A DNA stretch of 64,000 nt from Schistocerca nitens (GCF_023898315.1 NC_064614.1:497256109-497320108); one strand, 5' to 3'; counted from the first letter of the stretch, positions 22,221-34,960 are shown. Notes: generated by a model from the sequence alone, not told the origin. Made by a program: numbers and translations.

Positions 22221-24129
22221 TCTCTTCGATATGATAATTGAGTTTTGACTATCTGTCATATGAAGTGTTTCTAAATTCTCGTTACACATTTGGGGGGGGG
22301 GGGGGCTTCTACACCTGCTTTTAGTACTTAAGCATAAACCAGAAACAGTGGCTTATTTTTTGAATAGTACAGTATAAGGTGTAGAATAAGGCGAAACTTA
22401 AAACAAACCTTGTTGGGATCCAAACATGTGATTAGAAATGTTTTTAAAATGAAGATACATATTTTGAAATAGAACTGCAAAATCACTTTCATGCCTATGA
22501 AGCCATTGATAGGAGATATTATTACCTGTAGCTGTCACATCTGCTTACCAGCAGCATGCGAATCTACACTATGCTATGATGTGGCTCTATTGGCAGGCAG
22601 TACCGTTCTTGAGAAGGGACTGTACAAATGTACAGAAGAGTTATTGGTGACAGCTGACACACTGCAATCAATTGCTTTACCAGGTACCTGACAAGCTCCA
22701 TGCAATTTAGATCTGCAGGTCTTGGTGCCTATTCTGTTCTGTGATTATCTTCACTTGTGAAACATTCATTCGTTTGAGTAGGTGTGTATGAATGTGAGTT
22801 ATCACTACAAGAAGAAGCCTGGACTAAATACATTCTGAAAACATTCCCATTTGGTTGCAATACTTTATCTCTGTATCACTGGGCATTGGCTGTGCTCCTT
22901 GGGCCATCAATGAAGATAAAAAGCTTTTTTTGTTGATACAGCTTGATGCCTCCCACACTAGCACCACATGAACATCACCAAACCACAATGTTCCTAGGAT
23001 TTCTGCTTGCTACCACTGACACTCTAGACAAATGTGAAACAAAGTTTTCTGCAAAATGATGCACAATTCATTTTTGGTCCAATCTTGGTGGTTCAGATTT
23101 TACAGTGAACAAGCCTATGATTGTACTCTGATGAATGGGTCACACATTCCAGATGCCCGACATGTACCTGTATATCCCTTGACCTGAAGTAGAGGTCTTG
23201 CAGATATTCCTGCATTTCTTAGAGTGTTTGACATGCCTAAGGGTGCTTGAGCATTCAGTTTTGCAAAAGAGGATGGATGGGAAATTTTTTGCATATCTCA
23301 TCAGAAGACAACTCTGTGCACGCAATAAAAGATTAAAAAAAATAGATTGAGATATTATGAATCTAATACATTGGTTCTCATTACCTTATGTGTTTATTCA
23401 AAGGATAGCATACACCCTACTTTTCTATTCACTGTACTGATATAATTTCACTTTGTAGGAAATTTTGATAACCATTTACATTCACCTTTCCTGCTTCCAT
23501 TTTCCTAATTTTCTGGTTCTGCTTAAGTTTTTGACACTAAAGTAAGAGGGACTTTGTAAGTAGGTCAAATTTTGAAGAACAATAAGACACATGCAGAAAC
23601 ACAGTGATTTACGTCTGCAGAAAAGTATTGTAAAATAATATATTTCATCATCTTGTAGGTTCCAGATGGTGGAGGATAGTAACTTACTGTCACTCTGGTA
23701 ATTGTTTAGTTTGTAACTAACTAAATAATCTGGTAATAATACTTAATGCTAACCATTTTTTTAGTAGGAACAGGATGCTAGGCATAAGTATCCTTTGTCT
23801 GTTTGGAAGAGAGTACAGGTAATAGGTGTCTGCAAGAATACACAAACCTGCTGTGTAATACCATTAACATCCATATGTTGTAGAATCTTATAACATAGTC
23901 TGAACTCAAAAACGTTGCTTATATGAAACCCAAACTGCAATTTTCTCATGTGACAGCCAGAAAAGTTAGGGATCAAAGTAGTTGGGTATACACAGTATTT
24001 CATGTATTTCTAGAAGTATTTGGCTCAGTGCCACACTAACGAACAAAAGTATGACACTATAGGGTACCAGCCATAATTTTTGACTGGATTGGGGATTTTG
24101 TAGTAGGGAGACTGCAAAGGATGGAGAGT
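22221..24129. other. No recognisable gene
   Basis: This contains a G-run at about 22291-22304. Open frames are short and motif-free. Confidence 0.4.
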
Positions 24130-24990
24130 CATTGACAGATGTAAAAGTAACTTCAGGTGTACGCTGTGGACATACTGGAGCCTTGCTGATCATGTATCTT
24201 GCAGCCCTGCAAGTTAACAGTTACATCAGACTTTCAGAAGATGGAGTTATCTATAATGAAGTGCTACCTGACAAAAGCTACACATATGTGCAGGCAGATC
24301 TTGATAAGATTTTTAACTAATGTGAGAATTGGCAACTTGCTTCACATGACCAGAAATGCACTTCATAAAGTGCAAAAATATAACATCTCATGACAACAGT
24401 ATCAGTGAGTCACAATTGTAGTCACCTGACACATAGAAATATCTGGATTTAATAATTTGTGGGCATCCAAGATTGAATGATCACATAAGGTCAATCATAG
24501 GTAAAGCAGGTGACTTTGGTTCATTGATAGGATACTGAAAAATTCAGTCAGTCAACAAAGTAGGTGATCTGCTGAACACTTATTCAGCATATACCAGAAA
24601 GTTGCTCAAGTGTATGGAACCAAATAAATCTAACTGAGGATATTGAACATATACAAAGAAAGGTAACAAGAGTGATGATACAGTTCTTTGACACATTCTT
24701 GAAAATAGATGCCAGCTATCCCAAAAAATCCCACTTACAAAATTCCAGTAATCTGTATTGAATGAGGAATCTGGGAATATACTAGTGCCTCCTTTGTATT
24801 GCTCTCATAGGGACTGCAAAGACAAGATTAGAGTAATTATGTGTGCACAGAGGCATTTAAACAGTCATTTTTGACAGCTTCAGATGCACATGTAACAGGA
24901 ACAAACCCTAGTACATGGTGCAGTGGGAAGTACCTCAGTCATTCACTTCGGGTGTTTGCAGAGCTATGGGTGTAAATTTAGATATATTGC
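24130..24990 (+). pseudogene. Old LINE reverse transcriptase relic
   Basis: The frame 24132-24320 reads VTSGVRCGHTGALLIMYL (from an SGVPQGSVLGPLLFxMYINDL box), then SYIRLSEDGVIYNEV (FADDxVIY as SEDG). CENWQL and a thumb-like series follow to about 24960. It is more diverged than the TGTAGA-tailed LINEs and belongs to another CR1/Jockey-like lineage. All frames are broken. Confidence 0.55.
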
Positions 24991-25221
24991 CTGCAATAAA
25001 CTTCAGTCCCAACCTAGGAAGTACACAAGATCATGGAATTTAAAGTAAATGTAAAGGGTGTGATTGCCATTGTTCTGTGTAATTGTTACAGCAATAATTT
25101 AACTATGAAAAACACTTTATTACTGGAAATTTTACATTATAAAAACATGAAAGGTAAAGGTAAATTTCTCTGAGTTGAGTAACATGAGAGTAATTTACAC
25201 CCTGCTCACCTTACCTACATC

Positions 25222-25905
25222 CTACTGACGTACTGTACTATTGCTTTTGTTTGACATTAAGAAGTAACCCTGTCGGATAACCATAGGTCTCACAAAAGCA
25301 CAGGCGAATGCCTTCACTGTCCTGTATCTGTGGCATGCTGCTTGTTTCCAGCAGCTGTATGCCTGTATAACAGTGTATCGTGACACGAACAACCTGGTGT
25401 AAAACGAAATGTGGTTCATCTGATCAGGTGACATGGGAGAATCTCAATGATCCTGGGAACATTTAGGAATAATTTGCTACCTAGCCCATGCTCAGCAGTG
25501 TGCACTGAACAGTGTGCTACAAAACACTTGTGCACGCACAGTTTCACAATTAACTGCCTATGTGATTTACATAACATTTCGCTTTGAGGCATGGATGTCC
25601 AACAGCTTGTCACCTATTCATGGTTTCACCATCTTTCATCAACTGACCAGCTTTGTAATTTCCAAGAAATTCCTTACCAGGCCATGACACTCTACCCTTT
25701 ATCAAAGTAACTTATAACAGTGGAGTTGGCCATTTTTGACACTTGTTGTTGCCGGAATGATTACCCATTGGTTCCTGCCCCGCTTACATTCTTTCCTTGC
25801 TGTGTCACATGCCTGCAATGCCACCAGCTGGAATTCGGTCTTGTGATGGGCAGTGGTCATGGCGGTTTGGCTTATCAGTGTATGCAGAGACAACTCAGAT
25901 TAGTC
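25222..25905 (-). mobile_element. Tc1-like element fragment related to 27842-28996
   Basis: The right end (GGGCAGTGGTCATGGCGG, then GGCTTATCAGTGTA on the + strand) matches the right terminus of the element at 27842-28996. Internal segments match in the same order (CAAAACACTTGTG, TACCCTTTATCAAAGT, CAATGCCACCAG). The left terminus and most of the transposase-coding part are missing. Confidence 0.6.
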
Positions 25906-27841
25906 AATGACATATACCAGCTGGGAATAGATTGAAAATTAATGTGTGTAACAGTATTTACATAAAATTACAAAGTAACTACAGTAAAACGCGTTTATCA
26001 TAAAACAGGTTTATCATATAACATACTGTATAATATAAAACAGGTATATCACATGATATACTTGCAGGTCCTACACTGTGTGCCTGACAGTGGAGCCCCA
26101 TGGCTTTGAAATTGATTGCAGTTAAAGTGGAAAGCAATAAATAAAGATCTAAGAGTACAGAAATATGGGGAATAAACAGTGTTTATTGCTGCTGTGAAAA
26201 GTTTAGCAGCTGATGTCCATCACTACTTCTGTCACTATGGAAGCTACAAGATTTTTGGCTAACACCCTGGAACAAAAGCGTATTACCCAGAGATTGCTTG
26301 CCACAGCCAAGAGATTTATCACTGAAAAGAAATGAATTTTGAAAGCTGGACAGAGGTACTGGAAGAACTGAAGCTGTGAGGATGTGTTGTCAGTTGTATC
26401 CGGGTAGGTTAGTTGGTTGCCTGTGATAGGCAAGGATCCAAGCTAGAGCACCATTTCAGCACATACTTTTTCTGAATTTTGTTTTGTTCTTTAATCACAT
26501 ATGTTGTGCCTAAAGCAGTGATGGTACATATAGTTGATTAATGGTATAATATTCAGTTGGAAAACATGAGAATAATTATTTTTATGGGGAACATGAAAAA
26601 AAAAAATCCTAATGATATAGATACACACTGTTCATGTGGTAATAAGATCAATCAGCTGCACTCTTCAGTGACAAATAAAGGCTTCAGAGAAACAGTGGGC
26701 TGTTTTCAAGGTTGTTTATCAAAGCCACCTGCACAGGCTCTATTACTCATGCTGCAATTAATATATTAAAATTCTTTAATGCCCCACAGAATGTTATGAA
26801 AGCTGTATTGCTCTGCCATTTGGTTACAAATGAAGTAAAATATGAACAAGGTGATGGGAGAATGACACTTTGCTATTTGTCCCAGAAAGATGATATGTGG
26901 ATGAAGTACATTTAAATCTTAGATAGTTTTAAGTCGTCTCCCTTAAATGTGATGGTTTGATCAAAAGTATAATAGTTTGTCTTAACACTGGTTGTATTAA
27001 AAAAAGTAACCACGTGCTTCTGTCCACATGTGAGCCCAGTAAAATTGAAATAAAAAATATCTAAGAGAGCCACAAAACATATTGATAGCATCCATGACAC
27101 TGATGTTTCTTGGAAAATTCTTTCTTTCTAGAGAGTGTAGGTGTAAAAAGTGTACGAACAGATGTATGAGGCAGATACAAAATATTTGCAGGAATCAGTG
27201 TGTATTACAGAACTAACAGCTATCCCAACAAAATTAATACCATTCCAGTTTTTTTCAGCTCTTCTAAATGAATTACGTTGGTTGCTTTATGTATAAATAC
27301 AACAGCTTGTAACCAGTCCCGATATTATCTAGCATACTTTCAACTTTCTTCCTTCCACACAAAAATTTATGGAAACTTAGGGATTAAATTAACGCCGCAC
27401 AGACATGACTTGATGTTTCTGTGTAGTTTTACAATGCTTTCTTTCAAATTTTCTTAAAGGTTATCCTTTGCCAGAGGAGAATCGTTACCATCAGGCAGTG
27501 AATTTCTCTCATTAATTTGTACTACATCATTTTCCTGTAACTTGTGCATCTTCCTTGATAAAGTGAGTTTTGTACTTAATGTTAACTCATTTTTTTACAC
27601 ATTTATATTTTTCCTCTTGTGCCAAAGAATAAATCTTGTTAGCTCAGGATAAAGCATTAATTTTTTTAATAATTGTTTGTTTATTTATAATAACAAACTA
27701 TTTTGTATGTATATCCTGCTTTTTGGTTTTCATTGATGCCTTTCATTTATATAAAGAATGCACCAAAGTTCCAATCATCTTTTTTGTAAGACAGGAATCA
27801 ACAGGAAATATAGATACCGCTACATTACTATACATGTATTT
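25906..27841. other. No recognisable gene
   Basis: AT-rich DNA. A TA-rich repeat with a TTTATCATA theme lies at about 25985-26055. No motif was found in short open frames. Confidence 0.4.
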
Positions 27842-28996
27842 ATACTGATGAGCCAAAATGTTACGACCACCTGCTTAATAGATTGTTTATATGTCTGGAA
27901 CAAAATACATCATTGTAAGTTTGTGGAGGCATGTGCCACTAGATTTTTATGCACAGGTCATGTAATTCATGCGAATAATGGGCTGCTGGGTAGTGCCCAA
28001 TAGCGACCCCGATGAGTTCCATAGGACTTACATCAGGCGAATTTGGTTGTCAAGACATCAACATGAGTTCACTATAATACTCCTCAAACCACTGTAACAC
28101 AGTTCTGGCTCTGAGACATGGACAATTACACTGCTGAAAGATGACATCACCATCAGGGAAGACATCAAGCCTGCAGGGGCGCAGATGGCTCACAGCTATC
28201 AGCAAGTCTTTGAGTGCTACCACAGATCTCACGCAAGCACAGGAGAATGTCTCTCATAGCATAATACTGCTTCCACCAGCCTGCGTCCATGGCACATTAC
28301 GCATTTCAAGCTGCCATTCACTTTGATGACAGCATTTGTAGAGACAATCATTGACCTAGTTTAGCAAAATTGTGATTCACCCAAAGGGCCTAAACATTTC
28401 CATTGATTGACAGTCAAGTCCTGATGGTCCCGTGCCCATTGCAGTCATCATTAATAATGTTGTTGGGTCAACATGTGAACATGTAGGTGTCGTCCGCTGC
28501 GGAGCTCCATGTTCAACAATGTACGATGAACAGGTGCTCCAAAACACTTGTGAGTGCACCAGCATTGTGTTCTTTCAGAAGATATGCCACAGATCATCAT
28601 CTATCCTACTCTACAGATTGGACAAGCCTCCAAATTCCATGTTCCATGAAGACTTATGGGCGTCCAACCATTAGGGCCTGCTGGTAGTTTCACCGTCCTT
28701 CTACCTCTTTCCATAGGTGCTTATGATAATAGCATGTGAACATTTGACCAGCTTCACCATTTTTGAGATACTTATTCACAGGCTCTGCGTATGAATAAAC
28801 TGCCCTTTGTCAAAGTCACTTACCTCAATGGATTTTCCCATTTGCAGCCCATATCCTCACTAGGGTGATCCCTCTCCATTCGCGTCTGTTTCGTTTACAT
28901 ACTTTTGTTACCATTTCACCTGTCTGCAATGCCACCAGGTGGCATCCAGCATCATGGTGGGCAATGGTCATAATGTTTTAGCATATCAGTGTATGT
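27842..28996 (-). mobile_element. Tc1-like DNA transposon with recognisable termini, decayed
   Basis: The ends are inverted copies: ACTGATGAGCCAAAATGTTA at 27846 and its approximate reverse complement ending CATATCAGTGTA at about 28995. The minus-strand frame 28232-28050 reads GDVIFQQCNCPCLRARTVLQ, then WFEEYYSELMLMS. This is the second catalytic box of a Tc1-type transposase (FQQDNCPCH in conserved form), with the key Asp replaced by Cys. The following NSPDVSPMEL segment would hold the final Glu. Other parts are stop-ridden. Confidence 0.75.
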
Positions 28997-29676
28997 TTGT
29001 TAGCCTTGGATGAACTATCTGTTCACTGTGGTACATTCAGCAATTTGTGATGAATATATCTTGCTGAAACTTCTCATTTTAAAAGAAATTCAATAACTGC
29101 TTTCTATCACACTGATAGTTCACAGTAAATAATTTTCTTTAAAGCTAATGTGCACCTGTTTTTGGATCATGTCAGTATGTGATCTACAACTCAGACACGT
29201 TGCCACATTGAGCATATTCAGTTACAGTTTATGTTTGGTGGTTTATATTATTTGTAATACACTAATGTTACTGCTGTTCATAGATTCTTAATAATATATT
29301 GCTTCAATTTGTAACAGCTGTTCAGAGTTCTTTCATTACTGACTGCATAGCAGAGTTTGATATTCCACTAGTGAACTGTTCATATGCATTCTGAAAGATG
29401 GACCTGATATTCTCAATAGCATATCTAAAAAAGAATTGTAGATTTTGAACAAGCAAAAGGAAAAATTCTAATTCTTGCCCTTCTTGAACAGAAAAGTTTT
29501 TTTTTTTTTTTTTTTTTTTTCCAATCTGAAGTATATTCCTTCTGATTTACAATAGAAAGTATTAATTAATGTGATACATTCCATAACATAAAATAAACCA
29601 TAAGAAATGATATGAAATAAGTTTCACTTTAAATTGTTCAAGTGTGGGTAACTAACTTTAAAGTGTTTTGTTACAG
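28997..29676. other. Intergenic or intron 1 sequence of the Ly6 gene
   Basis: A T-run of about 25 lies at 29496-29520. The exon encoding a signal peptide was not found here or upstream. Confidence 0.4.
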
Positions 29677-29832
29677 TATCTGCAATCTGGTGCTACCAGT
29701 GCCGTAGCACTGACCATAAAGACCCTTTTCAGTGTGGAGAGTACATGACGTCAGACATCAGCATTGAGCCCCTGGATTGTAAAGCTGTGTATAATGCTCA
29801 GTACTGTGTTAAACAAACTGGTCGCTTTGAAG
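29677..29832 (+). CDS. Ly6/uPAR-domain protein, alternative exon A
   Basis: This is an internal exon of 156 bases after a TTTTGTTACAG acceptor. It is entered and left in phase 1 and encodes SAIWCYQCRSTDHKDP, then FQCGEY, LDCKAV and YCVKQTGRFE. It supplies the first five cysteines (CYQC, QC, DC, YC) of a three-finger Ly6/uPAR fold. The family consists of small secreted or GPI-anchored disulphide-rich proteins; insect members act in septate junctions, channel or receptor modulation and other cell-surface roles, and I cannot place this one. The 5' splice site is GTGCTA, a weak donor. The exon joins in frame to the terminal exon at 35250. It is homologous to exon B at 30971. The exon with the start codon and signal peptide was not found and may lie upstream of the window. 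Confidence 0.85.
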
Positions 29833-30970
29833 GTGCTAAGAAAATTTTTAGTTACATACTAACAAACAACTAACACCAGAAATGGGATGGGTTACTAACT
29901 GCTTAATGTAACAGTTTTGCTGTAGACTATCAATTTTAAATAATCAACCAAAAATATTAACTAGGTATAATTTTGCATTTATAGTTACTGTTTGAATGAG
30001 GTGTAAAAAGTTGAGTCAATAAAAATATATAACCTGTAAGGGAAGTGGAGGCATATCAGAAAGAAACACGGTACTGGTATTCAACAGTGCATACATTGAA
30101 AGCCAAGAATGATCACACAAGATCACCCACAAAAATCAGGTCTGAGAGTTACATCCAGAGTGAGTGATTAAACTGAGCAAAGCAAAAGAAAGAAATACTG
30201 AGAAGAGAGAGAGAGATATCCTAGATATTTTATTTAATATTAAAACAATGTTATTAATCATTAGTGATGAGTGAAGGTGCACCAGACGTTTTGAGACGAG
30301 AAGTATGTGAAGAATAAATGTATCACATGTGAAAGAGGTCACAAACCAAAATTACTGACAGGTACACTGCATTTTGAGCTGGACCAAATAGACAGGTTTC
30401 GTTTTTGCAGAAAATGCTCCAGCAGTTAAGCTATTAAAGTGCACCTCACTGCCTGACACAAGACTTCAATTTGCCAGTCCCTGTTCCCACTTTTACACAC
30501 TTCTTAGAAGTTCTGCATTACTTATTGCAGAAGCAGTACAAAAATGACATTCTGAAAACAAAATTTTAGCTGTGACTACATTGTTGTCTATTGTAAGCTT
30601 CCTCAGAGATTGCAGTCCACAAACATTTGTGGTAGAATATCTTCTGAATTGTAGGAGAGAGACACTGGCACATTGGAACTTCATGTGAGGCTATGAGGAA
30701 CTGTTAGGGTGATAACTGCTCAAGTCCACTCCAGAACACAGTACGTTTGTAAGTGAGTTTTATTACAGGATACATTCCAGTACACTGTCTGATGTTTATT
30801 CTGGTCCCAAATCCTTTTCAGCAGCGTTTCATTTCTCTCAGTATACGCAAAATAGTCATGTCGATTCTGAAGAAGTTCGTTGGTATTGTCTGATAATACA
30901 CTTTGTTATTGTTAAGTTGACATGAATACACAAATATGATTGTATTGTTCACATGCTGCCATGGACACAG

Positions 30971-31117
30971 TACAGGCAATAAGTTGTTATCAGTGTTCAT
31001 CAACTGAAAACATAGAATGTGCAGATAATGTAATTCATGAAAGTTCCCTTAGCCCTCACAGTTGTGATGGGATATTCGAAGCCATGTGCTGCATTAAAAC
31101 AACTGGTTTCTTTGAAG
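30971..31117 (+). CDS. Ly6/uPAR-domain protein, alternative exon B
   Basis: This is an exon of 147 bases after a CATGGACACAG acceptor, with a consensus GTAAGT donor. It also has phase 1 at both ends. It encodes QAISCYQCSSTENIEC, then SPHSCDG and AMCCIKTTGFFE. The start (CYQC), middle and end (KTTGFFE against KQTGRFE) align with exon A, which shows tandem exon duplication. It has one extra cysteine (MCC) in the fifth position. Alternative use of A or B would swap the first half of the Ly6 domain while keeping the same C-terminal half. Inclusion of both would keep the frame but give two half-domains and surplus cysteines, so mutual exclusion is the likely mode (inference). Confidence 0.82.
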
Positions 31118-31200
31118 GTAAGTTACATGAGCAGAGTAATGAGTGATTATGTTGATTTATATTCAGAATGTCATTTGAATGCTCATTGTTAGTTATTTTA

Positions 31201-31284
31201 GACTATTACTAATTATTATTATTGTTACAGTTATTTTAGAATTATTATTATTGTTGTTGTTGCTGTTGTTGTTGTTGTTGTTGA
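31201..31284. repeat. (ATT)n / (TTG)n trinucleotide repeat
   Basis: Imperfect runs of ATT pass into TTG units (TTGTTGTTGTTGTTG at about 31268-31282). Visible directly. Confidence 0.9.
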
Positions 31285-32271
31285 ATTGTCAATCACCATA
31301 TGACTTTGCTTTATTATGAAGTGTGAGTACTGATTTGTCTTCACTGGTTGTACTATTTTTAACATTCCTTATAGTTCAGTTATTTTGCTCTTCTATGTTT
31401 TAAAACACCTCCAGAAGGTGCATGATCTCGTAATATCGTGTAGCTCCTTCCCTCTTTTATAGACATCAAGCTATTAGTTGCATGTGCATTATTCTTTATG
31501 CACATTGTCTACTGTAATACATACTAAATATAGTTTCTATCTGTGAACAACTGCTGTTTGTAGTTGTCTGTTTTTGTGATGGAATTATATAAAAAAAAAA
31601 TATTCTGAAATTACTGAGAAAAGAGTGGACTACTCTCCACGTGACTGGCTTGTCATACTAAGGTCCATCTGCATCAACACTTGTGCTCCCTTGAAGTACT
31701 GCTGGCTTCTTAGTTCTTATCAGGACAGCCTGCTCAGTTCATATTAATTTAATGTGCTTAAAGCTTTTTGGTAACTTACTGTTCTGATTTTATATGTTAG
31801 AGGTGTTTTCCTTCAGTTCCCATATTCACAAATGATAAACAAACTGCCTCCTAATGCCAACTTATTACTACTCATTTCTTTGTCCATGTCAGCCATAGTC
31901 AGAATGCACTTGATTAAATGGTTTGTTAGGATTGCTGTCTGTTGTGCAGCTACTGTTCCATATTTCATATTATTGTGACTGTCAAAATTGTAGCTAGTGC
32001 TCAAAGATAACATCTACAAAATGTTGCCATTGGGTAAGCTATAAAGTCACATTTGTGAATATTATACATAATTATCAGTTTTAGTGTAGTTAGTTGTGGC
32101 TTTTATACTAAGGTGAGGAAAAGCAATTTAGTGATGAAAAATTTTATGCTGTGCAATTGTGCACTTTTAATTTCTGTGTATTACACCATATGATAAGTGT
32201 GATAGATCATGTAATTACTATGTTGTAAGAACAAATTTCATGCAAATAGTCTTTTTCTTGCAGTAAGAATG

Positions 32272-32299
32272 ACACACACACACACACACACACACACAC
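32272..32299. repeat. (CA)n microsatellite
   Basis: About 14 units lie between two copies of a 35-bp direct repeat. Confidence 0.95.
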
Positions 32300-33741
32300 T
32301 TTAGGAGTTGCCATTGGGTAAGCTATAAAGTCACATTTGTGCAATATTTCATTAACTCAGTTTCAAAATAACCACAGTCCCCTACTCTGATTCCAACAAA
32401 AGACTTTTTGGAGATTTTCCATGTGACTATTGCCACTGCCTTCCAAAATTGAATTTGGTTGTACCCTAAACCTCAGACTGATATGGGAGTGGATGCAAAG
32501 TACAATAATTCTGCAAAACCCTTACCTGCTAACTTGGAGAGGACTATATAACAGACAGTTAACATGGCATCTATGAACAAAACCTGATTTAGTATTGTGT
32601 TTTTTAATAGCTTTGAATTAAAATTTAGTACACTGAAATGATGTGATTATATGAATTTCAGGATTTTTTGCACCCCTTCCTGAACTGTCACACATCGTAG
32701 AGAATGTGTCAGCCACAAAATTCATTTACACCTAAGTGTATGTCAGAGACCTCAATCCTTTAATTGTAATTATGCTATTTTCTTCCACATCCATTATCCC
32801 ACAATGTTTGCCCCCCACCGAGGTGTATGGGAATCACTCAGAGGAACTGGCAAAAGTAGATGGCTTAAAGTACTGTTGTATTTCAAAACTGAACTTCAAC
32901 TGAGTGCAAGCCACCAATTGTCATACTATTTATTTTGTTATTAATATACCATATTCTGGTTGTAAGTTAATACCTCAGCTTATGAGCATGTACAACTATA
33001 ATAAATGTTATATGTGGGTGCATCCAGATTTATCATCTGCTAGTTTAATTCATGTGCGACAAGTGTGCTGTTTAAAATGCATGCTTCCGACAGCTCTTGT
33101 CAGCAGTTATAATGCTGTAAGGTGTTGGTGCTCTACAAAGTAGGCATAAGTGTTATAGATCTTAAGTCTCAAAATAACGGCAAAAATACAGATAGTTGCA
33201 CTGAAGGTGGATTATGCAACTACATAAATTATGAGAAAGAAAATATTAGGTTTGCATCATAAATATATATTACGGTTGAACGCTTTTCTCATTTTATAGA
33301 AAATGTTCTCTGAATACTCTCATAAGCTTAAGGAAGTAAAGTACTTGGAACAACAGAAATGTAATATAATTAAGAACTGCAATGAAGTTAACTGAGGCTT
33401 ATTTATCTCCATTCTTAAATTACAAAATGTGATGCCACCTGAAATGGGTCGTAGACTGAAACATCTGCTGCTATTTTTTCTTTGTTGTGGAGAGACTACA
33501 CTTCACTGATGTTGATTCTCATATTTGCAAGCTGTGAGGCAGTGAAGTTAATATACTGCTGTAAATAATGATCAATATTATCTATAGCTCGTGAGTGACG
33601 TATTTGACGTACACTACTGGCTCTGGCTGCTTCACTAAGCCAGCAAGTTATTCTTAATACTCCCTTTGCAGAAAAGTTGCAGGGCAGGTTTTTTCTTATT
33701 TCTAATACTAAAAAGGAACAAATGTTGTTTTTATGTTATCT

Positions 33742-33787
<46 letters not shown>

Positions 33788-33812
33788 TGTTTGTGTGTGT
33801 GTGAGTGTGTGT
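33742..33812. repeat. (GT)n microsatellite with interruptions
   Basis: Mostly pure GT units to 33783, then variant units. The minus-strand open frame across it is a low-complexity artefact. Confidence 0.96.
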
Positions 33813-33917
33813 GCGCATCTTTGAAGTGACCTTGGCCATGTTTCCACACAAACTCACTAGGTGGCATGGCAGTGCGTAGCAATGCACTGTTTGAGTACTT
33901 GATGCATTAGTTATGGT

Positions 33918-34960
33918 GTCACAATGGATGTTCACAGTGAGCAAAGAGTGAACATTAAGTTCTTAAGTTCTGCATTAAGCTCTGGGAAACCCCTAGTGGA
34001 GCATGGACAGTGATTAAGCAAGCATAAGCAAGGGAGTCACTTTCAAGAAGTCATGTTTTCAAGTGGCACAACAGATTTCGTGAAGGCAGAGATTCGGTGC
34101 AAGATGATCCCAGAGCTGATTACCCATCAACAGCACATACCGATGCATATGTGGAGCATGTGAGGCAGTTATTGCAAGAAGACTGTCATGTAATGGTGCA
34201 TGCAGTATTATAACAACTTAATTTGAATTGTGATGTTTGTCATAAGATATTACATGAAGATTTAAGGAAATGGAAACTTATCTTAATGCAAATCTCATCC
34301 CTCACAAACTAACAGACAAACAGAAAGAGGGAAGACAAAGAATTTCTGCTAAACTACTAGATAGAGCTAGATGTGAACCCACATTTCTGTCAGAGATTAT
34401 TTCTGGGGATGAAAGTTGGTGCTACCAGTATGACCCTCACATTCATGTGAGCGTCAAAGTGGTTAATGGTGGAGTCCTGGATCACCAGCCTCAAAAAAAA
34501 AGTCAAACGACAACTCAGAGGATAATGTTGATCACATTCTTTTATAGTAAAGAATGAGTTCACCATGAGTGTGTTCCTCCAGGTCAAACATTGAACCAAA
34601 CTCGTTACATTGAAGCCTTGAAATATTTGTGACAAGCAATTTGCCATCTCTGCCCTGATTTGTAGCATTCTTAGCACTGGTTGTTACTGCATGACAGTGC
34701 AAGACCTCATACTGCTTTATCTGTTACCAAGTATCTGGCCAGACCTTCTGTTATTGCCATCCCACATCCACCATATTTTCCCAACCTCTCGCCTTCCGAT
34801 TTTTGTTTGTTTCTGCGAGTGAAAAGGAAACTAAAAGGAAAGCGTCTTAGAGATATTGCAGAGATCTAATGGGCTGTGACAAATGAGCTTACAAGCATCA
34901 CATTGAAAACTTCCCTGCTTGCTTCCAAGATATCCAGAAAAGTGGCCAACTGTGTATAGA
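33918..34960 (+). pseudogene. Mariner-like transposase relic within the Ly6 intron
   Basis: From MDVHSEQRVNIKFL at 33928 and across frames I read FKWHNRFREGRDSVQDDP (about 34057), VRQLLQEDCHV (about 34162), SGDESWCYQYDP (34402; first catalytic Asp), a block near 34680 reading LLHDSARPHTALS (second Asp) and PPYFPNLSPSDFCLF (third Asp of DD34D). It matches the SETMAR/mariner class of cut-and-paste transposases. The copy has frameshifts and stops and sits in sense orientation in the intron. Confidence 0.8.

Larger units (their letters stand above)
31118..33917. other. Ly6 gene intron, first part
   Basis: No other exon was recognised. It contains trinucleotide and dinucleotide microsatellites and a 35-bp direct repeat (32023-32057 and 32307-32341). 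Confidence 0.5.

Noticed and set aside
22850..23340. Possible RNase H-like retroelement fragment
   Set aside because: Only a weak resemblance (FGLQYFISVSLG, LDASHTST) without ordered neighbouring motifs.
25985..26055. Pogo/Tigger-type terminal repeat
   Set aside because: ACAGTAAAACGCGTTTATCA looks slightly like such a terminus, but no partner inverted repeat or transposase motif is near.
27636..27848. Signal-peptide exon of the Ly6 gene
   Set aside because: The hydrophobic stretch lacks an ATG (the frame starts at TTG) and the GTATGT after it does not join in the required phase with convincing sequence.
33708..33944. Histidine/threonine-rich protein
   Set aside because: It is the translation of a (GT)n microsatellite.
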